NCBI GenBank assembly: GCA_965208025.1
Contig: OZ242302.1
Coordinates: 434,001-498,000 of the forward strand
DNA length: 64,000 bases
DNA from: Bin80 sp965208025
GTDB lineage: Bacteria > Bacteroidota > Rhodothermia > Rhodothermales > Bin80
Direction of reading: 5' to 3'
Shown here: one piece after another, positions 45,665 to 54,551 of the stretch
How positions within the stretch are numbered: the stretch's first letter is position 1
Layout of the letters: the number at the start of each line of letters is the position of its first letter
Made by a program: the position numbers and the translations under genes
Notes under the pieces: generated by a model
Seen by the model: the letters and a program-made list of their open reading frames with translations, nothing else
Database searches by the model: none
Told to the model about the DNA's origin: nothing

Positions 45665-46770
45665 GGCAAATTTTTCTGGGATTCCACTTTAAGCTTACGG
45701 AGGACTTAGCGGCCAACACATTAGAACGATCGTAAATCAATTATGTTCATACAAGTTATCATTTCCCTTGCGGTCGCGTGACTTCTGCAATTTGACATAT
45801 CCTTCGGTTTCGGAATCGTACGCGTTCTTTGGTGGAGTATCTGGACGTTCTTTGTAGTTGGGGTGGTCTAGTTGTGGTTTCAGGATCCTCAAATTATTCA
45901 GGACGCGATTCAACTGATTTGGGCTACGGTAAGGGACTTGATTAGAGAGGTGTCACCTTAGAAGGTCTCTATATTTGGATAGTACAGGGTCCTGCGAAAA
46001 CGGGGATTGAACCCAGTCCTTGAGATCTGGTAACTGCGAAAATCACCGCTCAAATCCTGAACCTCGGCTATGCTCCGCGCGGACTTTCTGCGTTTCGCGA
46101 GGCATCTCAATTTTCTCTTGGGTATAGGTCTCCTTCAACCAGGTGTGCATGGAAGGGATGGACACAATATATCCCGCTTTAGTCTTTTCCAGAATCCCTT
46201 TCTCTTCAAACATCTCAAAGAGTTCTTTCGCTTGATCGTCTCCGTACTTTCGCGCCATAGGATGGATTATATCCAGATAGTCCATGGTTTTGCCAGGGGA
46301 CACCTCTGCCATGGACGTTGCGAGACACCTGATCTCATCTGGCCGGAAACGAACCAATCGTCCCTCGTAATACTTTTCTCTATCTTCATGCCCCGCTTCC
46401 AGTACAGAGCTTAATCCGTCCGGTGTCATAACGCCATCATTTGCTTGCAGGTACTCCGAGGCAAGTCCTGCATAGCATTGGATGTGCTGAGGCCAGCCAT
46501 ACGTTTCTCGCGCGATCGCGTCAACCCACACCGTCGGATCTCCTTTAGATCTCCCTTCCTTTTTGATCCAGTCCTCAATCACCAATCGCTCGGACTCCTT
46601 GCTTAACGCACCCAACTCCACAGCGCAATCTCTGGAGAATCGTGAAATGTCCAATGTTTGAAAGGCTGTTAAGGTTGGATTAAGTCCAGCAGCAAGAAGG
46701 ACGACAGGCTTATTTAGTTGGCCATTATGGATCGCATTGAGAATAGAAGAGGCAATGATCTTTTGGGGGC
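45665..46770 (-). repeat. Segment nearly identical to 36153-37246 (copy C)
   Basis: Same content as copy A: non-coding DNA followed by the 3' two thirds of the ATPase gene. It has a small insertion near 45740-45765 relative to copy A. Confidence 0.85.
45743..45961 (+). pseudogene. Decayed small membrane-protein frame in the duplicated segment (copy C)
   Basis: Reads M-F-I-Q-V-I-I-S-L-A-V-A, then TGA, then the same hydrophobic sequence as copy A up to a TAG at 45869-45871, and onward to the shared stop. Apart from the two stops the 73 codons are open. Other genes in this window use TGA and TAG as normal stops, so readthrough or recoding is unlikely. Confidence 0.35.
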
Positions 46771-47230
46771 TCCCAGGAATGCTGACATCTATCAATGTCT
46801 GTGCTTCATCCAGAATGAGTAGCAGAGGTTTTTCACCTTTTTGGAGTAATCGTTTCACCGTCTGCGTTGATGTATCGGCACTGACTTTTGCAGAAGCGAA
46901 TCCAGGGATGGAAACTCCAATTTCACCAGCTTTTATATTGAGTTCTTTCCGCAAGTCAAGGGAATCCACCAATGAGTCCACCTCCCAAAGAGCTGGCGGA
47001 TCAATAACCGCCACCTTCCAGTTCGCAGCTTTAGCTATCCTCTCGCATTCGTAGAGGAGGGCGCTTTTTCCCGCGCCCGGCGCACCATGGATCAGGAAAG
47101 TGGTTCCCCATGTATTTTGAAACGAATACCGAAGAACTCCTTGGAAGTCTCCTAGGATCTTCGTCCGTCCATGAAAATACTTTGCATGTCCACGATCGGG
47201 GATAAAATTAGATTGGAAGGGTGCAGACAT
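46043..47230 (-). CDS. AAA-type ATPase with C-terminal winged-helix-like region (copy C)
   Basis: A 395-residue paralogue of copy A. Walker A GAPGAGKS and Walker B LLLILDEAQ are intact. Residues from about 155 to the end differ from copy A at only a few positions, while residues 1-110 differ at many (for example SAPFQSNFIPDRGHAKYFHGR against SKLPPLTAAFDRGPTRYFHGR, compared in part). The 5' flanks are related but diverged (a TTAGACA...GGTTCCG block is shared). It lies upstream of the second LRR/Calx-beta gene on the same strand, with about 0.5 kb between. Role unknown; ATP-dependent DNA or signalling switch inferred from fold. Confidence 0.75.
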   Translation of the reverse strand: MSAPFQSNFIPDRGHAKYFHGRTKILGDFQGVLRYSFQNTWGTTFLIHGAPGAGKSALLYECERIAKAANWKVAVIDPPALWEVDSLVDSLDLRKELNIKAGEIGVSIPGFASAKVSADTSTQTVKRLLQKGEKPLLLILDEAQTLIDVSIPGSPQKIIASSILNAIHNGQLNKPVVLLAAGLNPTLTAFQTLDISRFSRDCAVELGALSKESERLVIEDWIKKEGRSKGDPTVWVDAIARETYGWPQHIQCYAGLASEYLQANDGVMTPDGLSSVLEAGHEDREKYYEGRLVRFRPDEIRCLATSMAEVSPGKTMDYLDIIHPMARKYGDDQAKELFEMFEEKGILEKTKAGYIVSIPSMHTWLKETYTQEKIEMPRETQKVRAEHSRGSGFER

Positions 47231-47590
47231 GATACAGTTCGGTTACAATCAAATTAGACAAACCTATGGATGGGTTGGTTCCGCCGGTATCTATTTGGAA
47301 ATGAACCAGTTTGCCCCCTGCTCGTTTTGTCTAAAGCGTACTTAAATCTACGATCAGACATCATGAACATGCCCAGATTTGATGCCTGGAACGCAAAATT
47401 GGAGCAATTTGGTACGTTTGAGGGGAATTTAGCACGTTTGTGCTGTTTTCCTGTCTAAAATACGATAAGACGATCTGGAAGACCTGTGCAAGACTACGTC
47501 TCTTCTTCATCCTCCCCGCCAGAGTCCGCTTCATCTATATCCCTGCCGCTCAACCCATTGGTGTCGACCTATTTGTAACGACCGATTGCT
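47231..47590 (+). other. Gap between ATPase copy C and the integrase remnant
   Basis: About 360 bases. The part next to the ATPase is its probable promoter region, related to the 5' flank of copy A. No gene or clear terminator is seen in the rest. Confidence 0.4.
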
Positions 47591-47591
47591 C

Positions 47592-48486
47592 CTATAGCGG
47601 CCGATTGCCCTTAGTGTAGTGAGCCACCATTTTGGGGGAGGCCCAACGACCGGCCTGTTGGGTCTGGAGAAGCGTCGCGCCCCGTTCAACCAGAGATTGC
47701 GCAGATCCAATACGAAGAGCGTGGCTCGCAAACCGTCCAGTCATCCCCGCCTTGCGGGTGAGCCGGTAAATAATTTCTCGGATTGTACGGCGAGTAATGG
47801 CATCATCACGCACTGCTTTGTAACTGGTTGTTCCCCTGAAAAGAGGTCCGTCCTTGATCTGATCTGAGCGCATGTAGCAGGAAATCCATCGCATGGTCTC
47901 CATCCCTAAATACATAACTGCCCCCACGCTCTCTTGGTCGGTTTTTGAATGGGGGATTGGGAGCCTACCACTCCCGTCCTATTCTTCCCAGACATCCTTG
48001 ACTTGAATCTGTGTAGCTTCGCCAGCGCGGAGCATGGCATCGCTCATTATGGACAAGAGAGTGGCATTGCGGAGATTAATCACTTTTCCCTCCACTTCTT
48101 CTAAATTCACCAGGAACTCCACCTGCTCCCATTTCAAACCATCCATCTGCCCCCGACCCTGTCCTTTTCATCGTACCCCCGCAAGGACGCGTTGCGTGAT
48201 TGGACCGACCGGAGAAGGCATGTCGGTAAACCTTGAGGCAGAGCGGATCGCCGTAATCACAAGTGTGATCAATTTTGGGGCTTTTCCTCTTTCAAATAAA
48301 TGAGCAATGTAGCGGGAAATGCTCTCGTCCGTGGCGGGTGCACCGTCGAACCACTCATGGAGTGCTTTTAGTTCTTTTTTGGACATCTCCCGTGTGTTTC
48401 GAGACCGGGATGCGGCGATCAGGTCAATAACCTTATCTGAAAGCTGTTGGGAGTCAAACTTGGTAAGGTTCGCTATCTTTTTTCAA
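47592..48486 (-). pseudogene. Broken tyrosine recombinase (phage-type integrase)
   Basis: Reading on the minus strand from about 48486, an N-terminal SAM-like core-binding domain (SISRYIAHLFERGKAP and so on) runs to TQRVLAGVRR. The frame then shifts near 48165. The catalytic domain continues with ATLLSIMSDAMLRAGEATQI (contains the first Arg), meets an in-frame TAG after KDVWEE, and resumes with SHALRIGSAQ (His/Arg pair) and AGRWASPKMVAHYTK (Tyr nucleophile). So one frameshift and one stop break an otherwise complete integrase. No in-frame ATG is seen at the 5' end either. It is probably a relic of an integrated element. Confidence 0.82.
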
Positions 48487-49160
48487 AAAATGAGTCAAAA
48501 ATGGAAGGTGGGGCATTTTCCATAGCTGCCGCAGTAACTGACCTAAATTATGTAACCCATGAGGGAAGATTAAACGAACGTTTCGATCCATCAAATCGGA
48601 TCATGGCCTACACCCGATCTACCATAGTGGAGATGAGCAAATTGAAGCGCATCTGTTCTTCTCAATTCTGGCGTTTCATGTTGTAGATCTGATCCGAAGT
48701 AAATTGCGGATAAAGGAGATTCACTGCAGCTGGGGAACATTTAAGGTCAAACTCAACCAGAGGGCACGGGTTACGACGGTCCTTCCACAGAGTGCTAAGC
48801 ACTGTATCCTGCTCAAGAAAGACATGGATCTGACAGCGTTCCTGCGGGAAGTATACCAAACTATAGGACTCAAACGTGGCAATAATACCGAACGAAAAAA
48901 AAGCAAAACGATATCCAAAAGTGGAGTCAGATGTAAGTAACGTCCAAGTAAAAGAGGCATTCTGACAACCCCATTGAACAGAGAGAATAGCCGCCCTTCG
49001 TAAAAAATCCACTACGATGAAAAACCTGCATGTTATACCCTTGCTGCTGTCAGAACTCGCTCATTCAGATTTTTATCTGGTGGGGAATCAATGGGCTACT
49101 GATGTAACTCGTTTGCGAGTGTGATGGAGTCAGTCTCGCGACATGTCGTTTTCAGTGCTA
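48487..49160 (+). other. Gap with an IS1634-type fragment and a PQQ-gene flank
   Basis: About 670 bases between the integrase remnant and the PQQ-dehydrogenase. It holds the transposase fragment at 48578-48940, and at its right end (49049-49160) the downstream flank that is duplicated at 16721-16831. No intact gene is present. Confidence 0.6.
48578..48940 (+). pseudogene. C-terminal fragment of an IS1634-family transposase
   Basis: The frame reads TFRSIKSDHGLHPIYHSGDE, then EAHLFFSILAFHVVDLIRSK, then a tail like KEIHCSWGTF, up to TAA at 48938-48940. It aligns block by block with the C-terminal part of the transposase at 28637-30604 (SDLGLRPIYHSKDERIEGHLF). Everything upstream of the catalytic Glu region is missing, so it is a 5'-truncated relic of a third IS1634-type element. 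Confidence 0.8.
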
Positions 49161-51311
49161 CTAGGGCAGGGTAAATGCCAGATAGGAGTCCCCAGACTTT
49201 GTCCCCATTTTTCCACCTCCGGCAGCAATCACGACATATTGCCTCCCAGCGACCGTATACGTAGATGGGGTCGCGTACCCACCTGCGGGAAGTTTGGTTT
49301 CCCACAATATATCTCCAGTATCTTTGTCAAAGGCGCGAAAGAACTCATCTTTCGTCGCAGCGATAAATACCAATCCTCCTGCGGTGATGACAGGCCCGCC
49401 ATAGTTTTCGGTTCCGGTTTGTGGGATGCCTCTGGATGTAAGTTCGGGAAATTCCCCGAGGGGGACCGACCATTTTATCGTACCTGTATTCAAATCAATC
49501 GCGTTTAGCGTTCCCCACGGTGGCTTGACAGCTGGATATCCTTCCTGATCAAGAAATCTGTTATATCCTGTATGTGCATAGGGGGATCCTGCAAATGATT
49601 TGCTAGGCTCTAGATCAAGCAACGAGGGTTTTTCAGTTGATATAATTTCTTCCTCACCAAAAAGGAAATCCGTAATTGCAGATACTTGATCCGGTTCAAG
49701 AAAAGCAAATGATGGCATAAACCCGACACCATGAGTAATCTGCTCAATCACATCCTCAGGGATCATCCTTGCTTCTATGTTGTCCAAAGCGGGCATATCA
49801 TCCCCAACCGATCCCTTGAGATCAGCCCCATGACAGCCGGCACAAAAGCGTGTATACAGACCTGAACCAGTGGTTGCTTCGTCCGAATTTAATGGGATCA
49901 TAGTGAGAATCCAAGGCATTTCGTTGCTGTTGACATACAGAACCCCGCTAGTTGGATCGTATCCTGCACCACCCCATTCCGCTCCGCCATCAAACCCTGG
50001 ATAGATCATCGTGCCCTCTACACTCGGTGGGACAAATTGTCCATCCGAGCGAACTTCACGAAAACGTTCCAATACGTAATCGTGCGATTCTTGTGAAATA
50101 TTCGTTATATCCTCTTCATCAAACCGCTGCCGTGCAAAGGGGGGTGGTTTTAACGGAATTGGCTGAGTAGGCCATGCCTCCTCGCCTTCTATATCCGAAG
50201 GCGAGACATTCCGTTCTTCTATGGGAAAAAGTGGAATACCAGTTTCTCGGTCAAGAAGAAATATATGTCCGCTTTTGGTTACCTGTGCCACCGCATCTAT
50301 TCTCCGTCCCTCACGAACAACCGAAACCAAATTGGGAGCAGCAGGCAAATCACGATCCCATAGATCATGACGAACGGTCTGAAAATGCCAAACCCGCTCA
50401 CCTGTCATTGCATCAAGTGCTAAGATAGAATTCGCAAACAGATTTTCGCCAACTCGATTTCCACCCCAAAAGTCAAATGTAGCAGATCCTGTGGGAAGAA
50501 AGACAATCCCCCGTTTTTTGTCCAAACTCAATCCACTCCAGGCATTTGCACCTCCACTGTATTGATAAGCTAATGGCGGCCATGTTTCATATCCAACCTC
50601 TCCTGGGTGGGGAATCGTATGGAAGATCCATAGTATCTCTCCCGTACGAACATCATATCCTCGAATGTGACCCGGTGCGGATCGAATTCCTTCAGATAAA
50701 GATGTGCCTTGGATCAATATGTGTTGATAGATAATTCCAGGGGTGCGTGCGGATACCACTAATCCTGAAACATCGCGTCCAAGTCCCTTACGCAAATCAA
50801 CAGAGCCCTCTTCTCCAAAAGAGTGGATTAGTTCTCCTGTCAATGCATTCAATGCAACTAGCCTGGAACCAGCCGAATAAAGGATCCGAGCCACATATTC
50901 TTCGTTACCACCCCAGTAATTCACACCCCGGTTAACACCAGAGCCCTCTTCCATAACACCTAACTCAAACGGATCAAAGTGCCATATCTGTTCTCCTGTT
51001 GTTGCATTCAGCGCAAAAGCTTTCAGTTTGGGGGAAGTGGCATAGAGTGTGGAGCCAATAATGATTGGGTTACACTGAATCTGTGTACGATTGCCAACGC
51101 TGTCGGCATCGCCAGAACTGAACTTCCAAGCAAGCGAAAGATCCTTCACATTTGACCGATTGATCTCGTCCAATGTGGAATAGTGACTGCTGGTTGCATC
51201 GCCCAGATAAACAGACCAATTTGTATAGGGATCTTCGGCATTAGATGAATTCTCGCTGGCTGAGCACCCGCATAGAGCAATAGCAAAAAGAAAACAACCG
51301 ACACGCTTCAT
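49161..51311 (-). CDS. PQQ-dependent dehydrogenase lipoprotein with fused cytochrome c domain
   Basis: A 716-residue quinoprotein. The signal peptide ends in a lipobox (ALCGC, Cys16). An eight-bladed PQQ-type propeller follows, with repeats such as GEQIWHFDP, GEILWIFHT and GERVWHFQT. Near residue 485 a heme-c domain is inserted (CAGCH with a later GFMPSF Met ligand), after which the propeller closes with GYATPSTYTVAGRQYVVIAAGG. Such enzymes oxidise sugars or alcohols in the periplasm and pass electrons to the respiratory chain. ATG 51311 is chosen over 51356 because it starts the lipoprotein signal. The gluconolactonase-like and cytochrome c genes upstream fit glucose-type oxidation; the true substrate is not known. 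Confidence 0.9.
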   Translation of the reverse strand: MKRVGCFLFAIALCGCSASENSSNAEDPYTNWSVYLGDATSSHYSTLDEINRSNVKDLSLAWKFSSGDADSVGNRTQIQCNPIIIGSTLYATSPKLKAFALNATTGEQIWHFDPFELGVMEEGSGVNRGVNYWGGNEEYVARILYSAGSRLVALNALTGELIHSFGEEGSVDLRKGLGRDVSGLVVSARTPGIIYQHILIQGTSLSEGIRSAPGHIRGYDVRTGEILWIFHTIPHPGEVGYETWPPLAYQYSGGANAWSGLSLDKKRGIVFLPTGSATFDFWGGNRVGENLFANSILALDAMTGERVWHFQTVRHDLWDRDLPAAPNLVSVVREGRRIDAVAQVTKSGHIFLLDRETGIPLFPIEERNVSPSDIEGEEAWPTQPIPLKPPPFARQRFDEEDITNISQESHDYVLERFREVRSDGQFVPPSVEGTMIYPGFDGGAEWGGAGYDPTSGVLYVNSNEMPWILTMIPLNSDEATTGSGLYTRFCAGCHGADLKGSVGDDMPALDNIEARMIPEDVIEQITHGVGFMPSFAFLEPDQVSAITDFLFGEEEIISTEKPSLLDLEPSKSFAGSPYAHTGYNRFLDQEGYPAVKPPWGTLNAIDLNTGTIKWSVPLGEFPELTSRGIPQTGTENYGGPVITAGGLVFIAATKDEFFRAFDKDTGDILWETKLPAGGYATPSTYTVAGRQYVVIAAGGGKMGTKSGDSYLAFTLP

Positions 51312-51369
51312 TGACTTTTTTTCAGACCATACAGCTAAGCAGAGGGCATATCCCAAATCATGTTGTCAC

Positions 51370-52011
51370 CTATTTGGGAATGGGGGAGAAAGCTACGTTC
51401 AATTCTGTTTCAATTTCTGCAAGTGTGTGAAATACCCGATGTGCGCCGATCTCCTGTAGAGCGTCATAGGGCAGGGTAGTTGCAATTCCGAAGACGGTAC
51501 ATCCAGCCCGTAATGCACTGAGAACACCATACTTTGAATCTTCAATTACAAGGCATTCTGTGGCAGGTACGTCCAATCTGGAGGCCCCGATTAGATATGG
51601 CTCGGGATCTGGCTTTGGACTACGGACATCTTCAACCGTGATAACCGACGAGAAATATGGAGTCAGACCAAGATTTGAAAATGCCCTCTCCTGATCGGCC
51701 TTTGTGGCAGAGGTAACTAACCCCAGAGGAATACCAGAATCATAAAGAAACTGGACGAGATGCAGGGCCCCAGACATCAATTGCAACTCGTTTGATAAAC
51801 TGGCAAAGACTAGATGTTTCGTTTTAATGAGATTTTCCAGAGTGGTTGTACCAGTTCCATAATTTTCTGCGATATACTTATACACTCGGTCTTCCGTCCA
51901 ACCCTTGAACGTAGGGGTCACTGAGTTAGGGACATCAATCCCAAATTGCCTGCAAACAATATCTTGTGCCTTTTCGTGAATTGGTTCAGAGTCAACAAGG
52001 ACTCCATCCAT
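51370..52011 (-). CDS. HAD-family phosphatase / beta-phosphoglucomutase-like
   Basis: A subfamily IA HAD hydrolase: MDGVLVDSEP at the N-terminus, a helical cap (KGWTEDRVYKYIAE), VTSATK (motif II Thr/Ser), a Lys in SPKPDPEPY (motif III), and VIEDSKYGVLSALRAG (motif IV). It resembles beta-phosphoglucomutase and sugar-phosphatase enzymes. The catalytic Asp pair is D-M-D, and the first Asp (the nucleophile) lies just before this ATG. The frame is open upstream for about 20 codons (STAVIFDMDG is readable) but contains no ATG, GTG or TTG. Translation probably starts at a rare codon such as CTG 52047 or ATT 52056, or the gene is inactive. It sits among sugar-oxidation genes. Confidence 0.8.
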   Translation of the reverse strand: MDGVLVDSEPIHEKAQDIVCRQFGIDVPNSVTPTFKGWTEDRVYKYIAENYGTGTTTLENLIKTKHLVFASLSNELQLMSGALHLVQFLYDSGIPLGLVTSATKADQERAFSNLGLTPYFSSVITVEDVRSPKPDPEPYLIGASRLDVPATECLVIEDSKYGVLSALRAGCTVFGIATTLPYDALQEIGAHRVFHTLAEIETELNVAFSPIPK

Positions 52012-52158
52012 GTCAAATATGACGGCAGTAGAACTCTTGATGATCAGTGACCTAATTAATTCGTTAGAAACCGGGAATGCTCATGTGGATGTTCATGAGA
52101 TGCCAACCCCCGAACATCTCTACCATGGGGACTCGCACTAAACACAACAAACCAATGA

Positions 52159-53175
52159 TCAGAGAATTTCTCCCGTGGTGAGTAGGGGAATACGTAGCAA
52201 AAACATATCTGCCGTTACGTAGAGAACACTTCCATCATTACCAAAAGCACAATTTGAAGCAGACTGAGTTGTGATCAATGTGCCGAGATGGACGCCCTCG
52301 GAGTTGATGACGAGTACGCCGCCAGGCCCCGTAGCGAATACATTCCCCTGATGATCTACTTTTAGACCGTCAGGTAACCCGCGGAGACCTTCTTCAATAA
52401 GATGGGTAGCATCAAAAAATACCCGACCGTTTTCCAGCCCGCCATCTTCCTGGACATCGTACGCCATCCAGACTGCATGATCAGAATCAGAGTTAGCAAC
52501 ATACAAAGTCTTTTCATCAGGCGAAAAGGCCAATCCGTTCGGCCGACTCAGTTCGGATTCCAGAAGGGTAACTTCTCCACTTGGAGTAACACTGAATACC
52601 CCCTGAAAATCTAACTCTCTGGAGGGATCAGACATCCTGAGTTCCAATCCATAGGGAGGATCTGTAAAATAAAGGGTTCCACTGGAATGGTAAACAAGGT
52701 CATTCGGACTATTGAAGCGTTTGCCGTCATATTGATCGGAAATTGTAGAATACCTTGGTTCGGGATTGGAAAGAGGCACATCTAGTCGTGCAATCCGTCG
52801 GTCTCCATGTTGGGCAATGATCAAGTTCCCATCAGCGTCAAATGTTAGCCCATTGGGGCCTAGACTTCCTTGCCTTGGTTCGGGAAGAGTATATCCGCCA
52901 GGTTCAAGGAAAACACTTGCCTCTTCCCCTTCCATCCACTTATACACTCGATTGGTAGGGACATCGGAAAAAAGTAAATAGTCTCCATCATGAACCCACA
53001 CAGGCCCCTCAGACCATTCAAATCCTTCAGAAAGAATTTCAAATTGGGCATTCGGAGAAATTAGTTCGGTCAGTTCGTCCTCAAATACTTGAACAGATCC
53101 AATGAAATCTTGCCCCGAGGCTGTAGAAACTTGACTTGACACAAAGAAAACGAGGAGATAGAATAGATAGCGCAT
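52159..53175 (-). CDS. Exported SMP-30/gluconolactonase-family lactonase
   Basis: A 338-residue protein with a signal peptide (cut after ASGQ) and a six-bladed SMP-30/gluconolactonase propeller. Blocks typical of the family are EGFEWSEGPVWV (metal-ligand Glu), SLGPNGLTFDADGNL, FNSPNDLVYHSSGTLYFTDPPYG and GLPDGLKVDHQGNVF. These enzymes hydrolyse sugar lactones using a divalent metal. With the PQQ-dehydrogenase it would turn a sugar into its lactone and then the acid in the periplasm. It begins 20 bases after the cytochrome c gene on the same strand. Confidence 0.9.
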   Translation of the reverse strand: MRYLFYLLVFFVSSQVSTASGQDFIGSVQVFEDELTELISPNAQFEILSEGFEWSEGPVWVHDGDYLLFSDVPTNRVYKWMEGEEASVFLEPGGYTLPEPRQGSLGPNGLTFDADGNLIIAQHGDRRIARLDVPLSNPEPRYSTISDQYDGKRFNSPNDLVYHSSGTLYFTDPPYGLELRMSDPSRELDFQGVFSVTPSGEVTLLESELSRPNGLAFSPDEKTLYVANSDSDHAVWMAYDVQEDGGLENGRVFFDATHLIEEGLRGLPDGLKVDHQGNVFATGPGGVLVINSEGVHLGTLITTQSASNCAFGNDGSVLYVTADMFLLRIPLLTTGEIL

Positions 53176-53195
53176 GAAACAGGAAAGTGGTTAAT

Positions 53196-53732
53196 CTAAT
53201 TTGACTGAGTCGTATCAGGTGATGTCGGAATTAAACGAACTGGTTCAGGGATCCCTTGATTGGACTCATCGGATAATTCTTCGTAGGTCCAAGCCTGCGT
53301 TCTCTCACTTGTTGCTTGACGTACAGACTGAACTTCATTTTCTGTAACTGCAGAGGCTTCATTGTCCCATGAAGTTCGAATATAAGTGAGTAGGGCAGCC
53401 ATTTCTTCATCACTTACGGAGGATTTCCAGGGTGGCATTGCACCTGAGTAGACAACTCCGCCCACCTCTAATTTCCCTACGATGCCATCTAATGCGATTC
53501 GGATCAATCGGCCTTTGTCACCCGTCACCCATTTAACTTCATTGAGTGGAGGGAAGACTCCAGAGATTCCTTCCCCATTCGCCTGATGGCAAGACCCACA
53601 TAGACTCAAATAAAGTGATTCTCCGTCAGGAATCGGAGCACTCTGGGCCGTACTCCCCTGAATCGGGGGCCCAAACAGCGCAATGCAAAGAGTGGTGAAA
53701 ATCCAGAGCCTAAGATCTCCTTTGAAAATCAT
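53196..53732 (-). CDS. Exported single-heme cytochrome c
   Basis: A 178-residue protein with an N-terminal signal segment (cut after STAQ) and one class I cytochrome c domain. The heme motif is CGSCH at 45-49, the region EGISGVFPPL follows, and the Met ligand is in GAMPPW. The Ser/Thr-rich C-terminal tail is not part of the fold. It probably carries electrons from the PQQ-dehydrogenase to an oxidase. First gene of the minus-strand run that continues with the lactonase. Confidence 0.9.
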   Translation of the reverse strand: MIFKGDLRLWIFTTLCIALFGPPIQGSTAQSAPIPDGESLYLSLCGSCHQANGEGISGVFPPLNEVKWVTGDKGRLIRIALDGIVGKLEVGGVVYSGAMPPWKSSVSDEEMAALLTYIRTSWDNEASAVTENEVQSVRQATSERTQAWTYEELSDESNQGIPEPVRLIPTSPDTTQSN

Positions 53733-54086
53733 ACCCCAATCAGACTCAATTCGGAGACCAGTTGAAAAGCAGAGTTACGAACCATTGTCGTACAGTGTCA
53801 TCAAGAGAGTTGGTGTTCCTAATTCTCCTTGATGTTATTGAATTGTTCGATTGGATACAACAAGATAAAGATCATTTCTCTTCAGATAACTAGTGTGTGC
53901 AATCCTACGAAGAGGGAGTCTTCTGGATCCAGTCATGCCGGTACGATTGAACGGTCCGTCCAGAGATCATTAATTCTGGAAGTATTTAACCAATAAACTC
54001 TCGCAACAGACCTGAACGCAGTGTAGGCGGAGAGAAATCCCTATGATCTTCATGGAAATGTGCAAAACTTTGACCGTTTCGGCTAT
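53733..54086 (+). other. Gap upstream of the cytochrome c gene
   Basis: About 350 bases with no gene, tRNA or clear hairpin. It must contain the promoter for the cytochrome c/lactonase transcript on the minus strand. Confidence 0.5.
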
Positions 54087-54536
54087 CTATGGTAACACAA
54101 TCAATACCAAATCGTACTCTTGATCAATAATTTGAATCGGGCTTTGGTAAAATGGGATGATATAGCGTCCCTTGCTATCGTGAGATAGTTCAGTTGAGTG
54201 GAATGTGAGCATTCCACCATCATATGAACCTTGAAAGGTATAATCTTGCATGACTCGGTTGGAAGTAATGCTCCGTTCCAGTTCATACCTACGGACTTCA
54301 TCAAAATTTTCTCCCACTCGAAGTGAAATATCTGAGACTTCGTAACTTCGTTGAATGCGAACAGTCGCAGGAGTAGCTCCCCGTTGCATTCCATCAATAA
54401 AGATCCATGCGCTTTTCAGCGGTAGGGTAGAGGTGGAAGCTGAATCATTCGTATTACCTGCAGTGACCAATACCCCTTTGGGAGTTATACCACATCCGCA
54501 CCACAGTAGCGTGATGGCTATCATCAGAGTCCTCAT
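54087..54536 (-). CDS. Small PEGA-like lipoprotein
   Basis: A 149-residue lipoprotein: signal peptide with lipobox (LLWCGC, Cys at about 14), a Ser/Thr-rich linker, then a beta-rich segment beginning WIFIDGMQRGATPATVRIQ. That segment has the 'V-D-G-x-x-x-G-x-T-P' pattern of PEGA domains, which are surface-layer-like beta folds. The rest of the protein is beta-rich and unassigned. ATG 54536 is chosen over 54551 because the signal starts there. Function unknown. Confidence 0.7.
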   Translation of the reverse strand: MRTLMIAITLLWCGCGITPKGVLVTAGNTNDSASTSTLPLKSAWIFIDGMQRGATPATVRIQRSYEVSDISLRVGENFDEVRRYELERSITSNRVMQDYTFQGSYDGGMLTFHSTELSHDSKGRYIIPFYQSPIQIIDQEYDLVLIVLP

Positions 54537-54551
54537 GACCGCTGCGAACAT

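Noticed and set aside
45779..45781. In-frame TGA in the small membrane frame as a recoded codon (Sec or Trp)
   Set aside because: Many genes here end with TGA, copy C also has a TAG, and no selenocysteine-type structure was seen. Decay explains it better.
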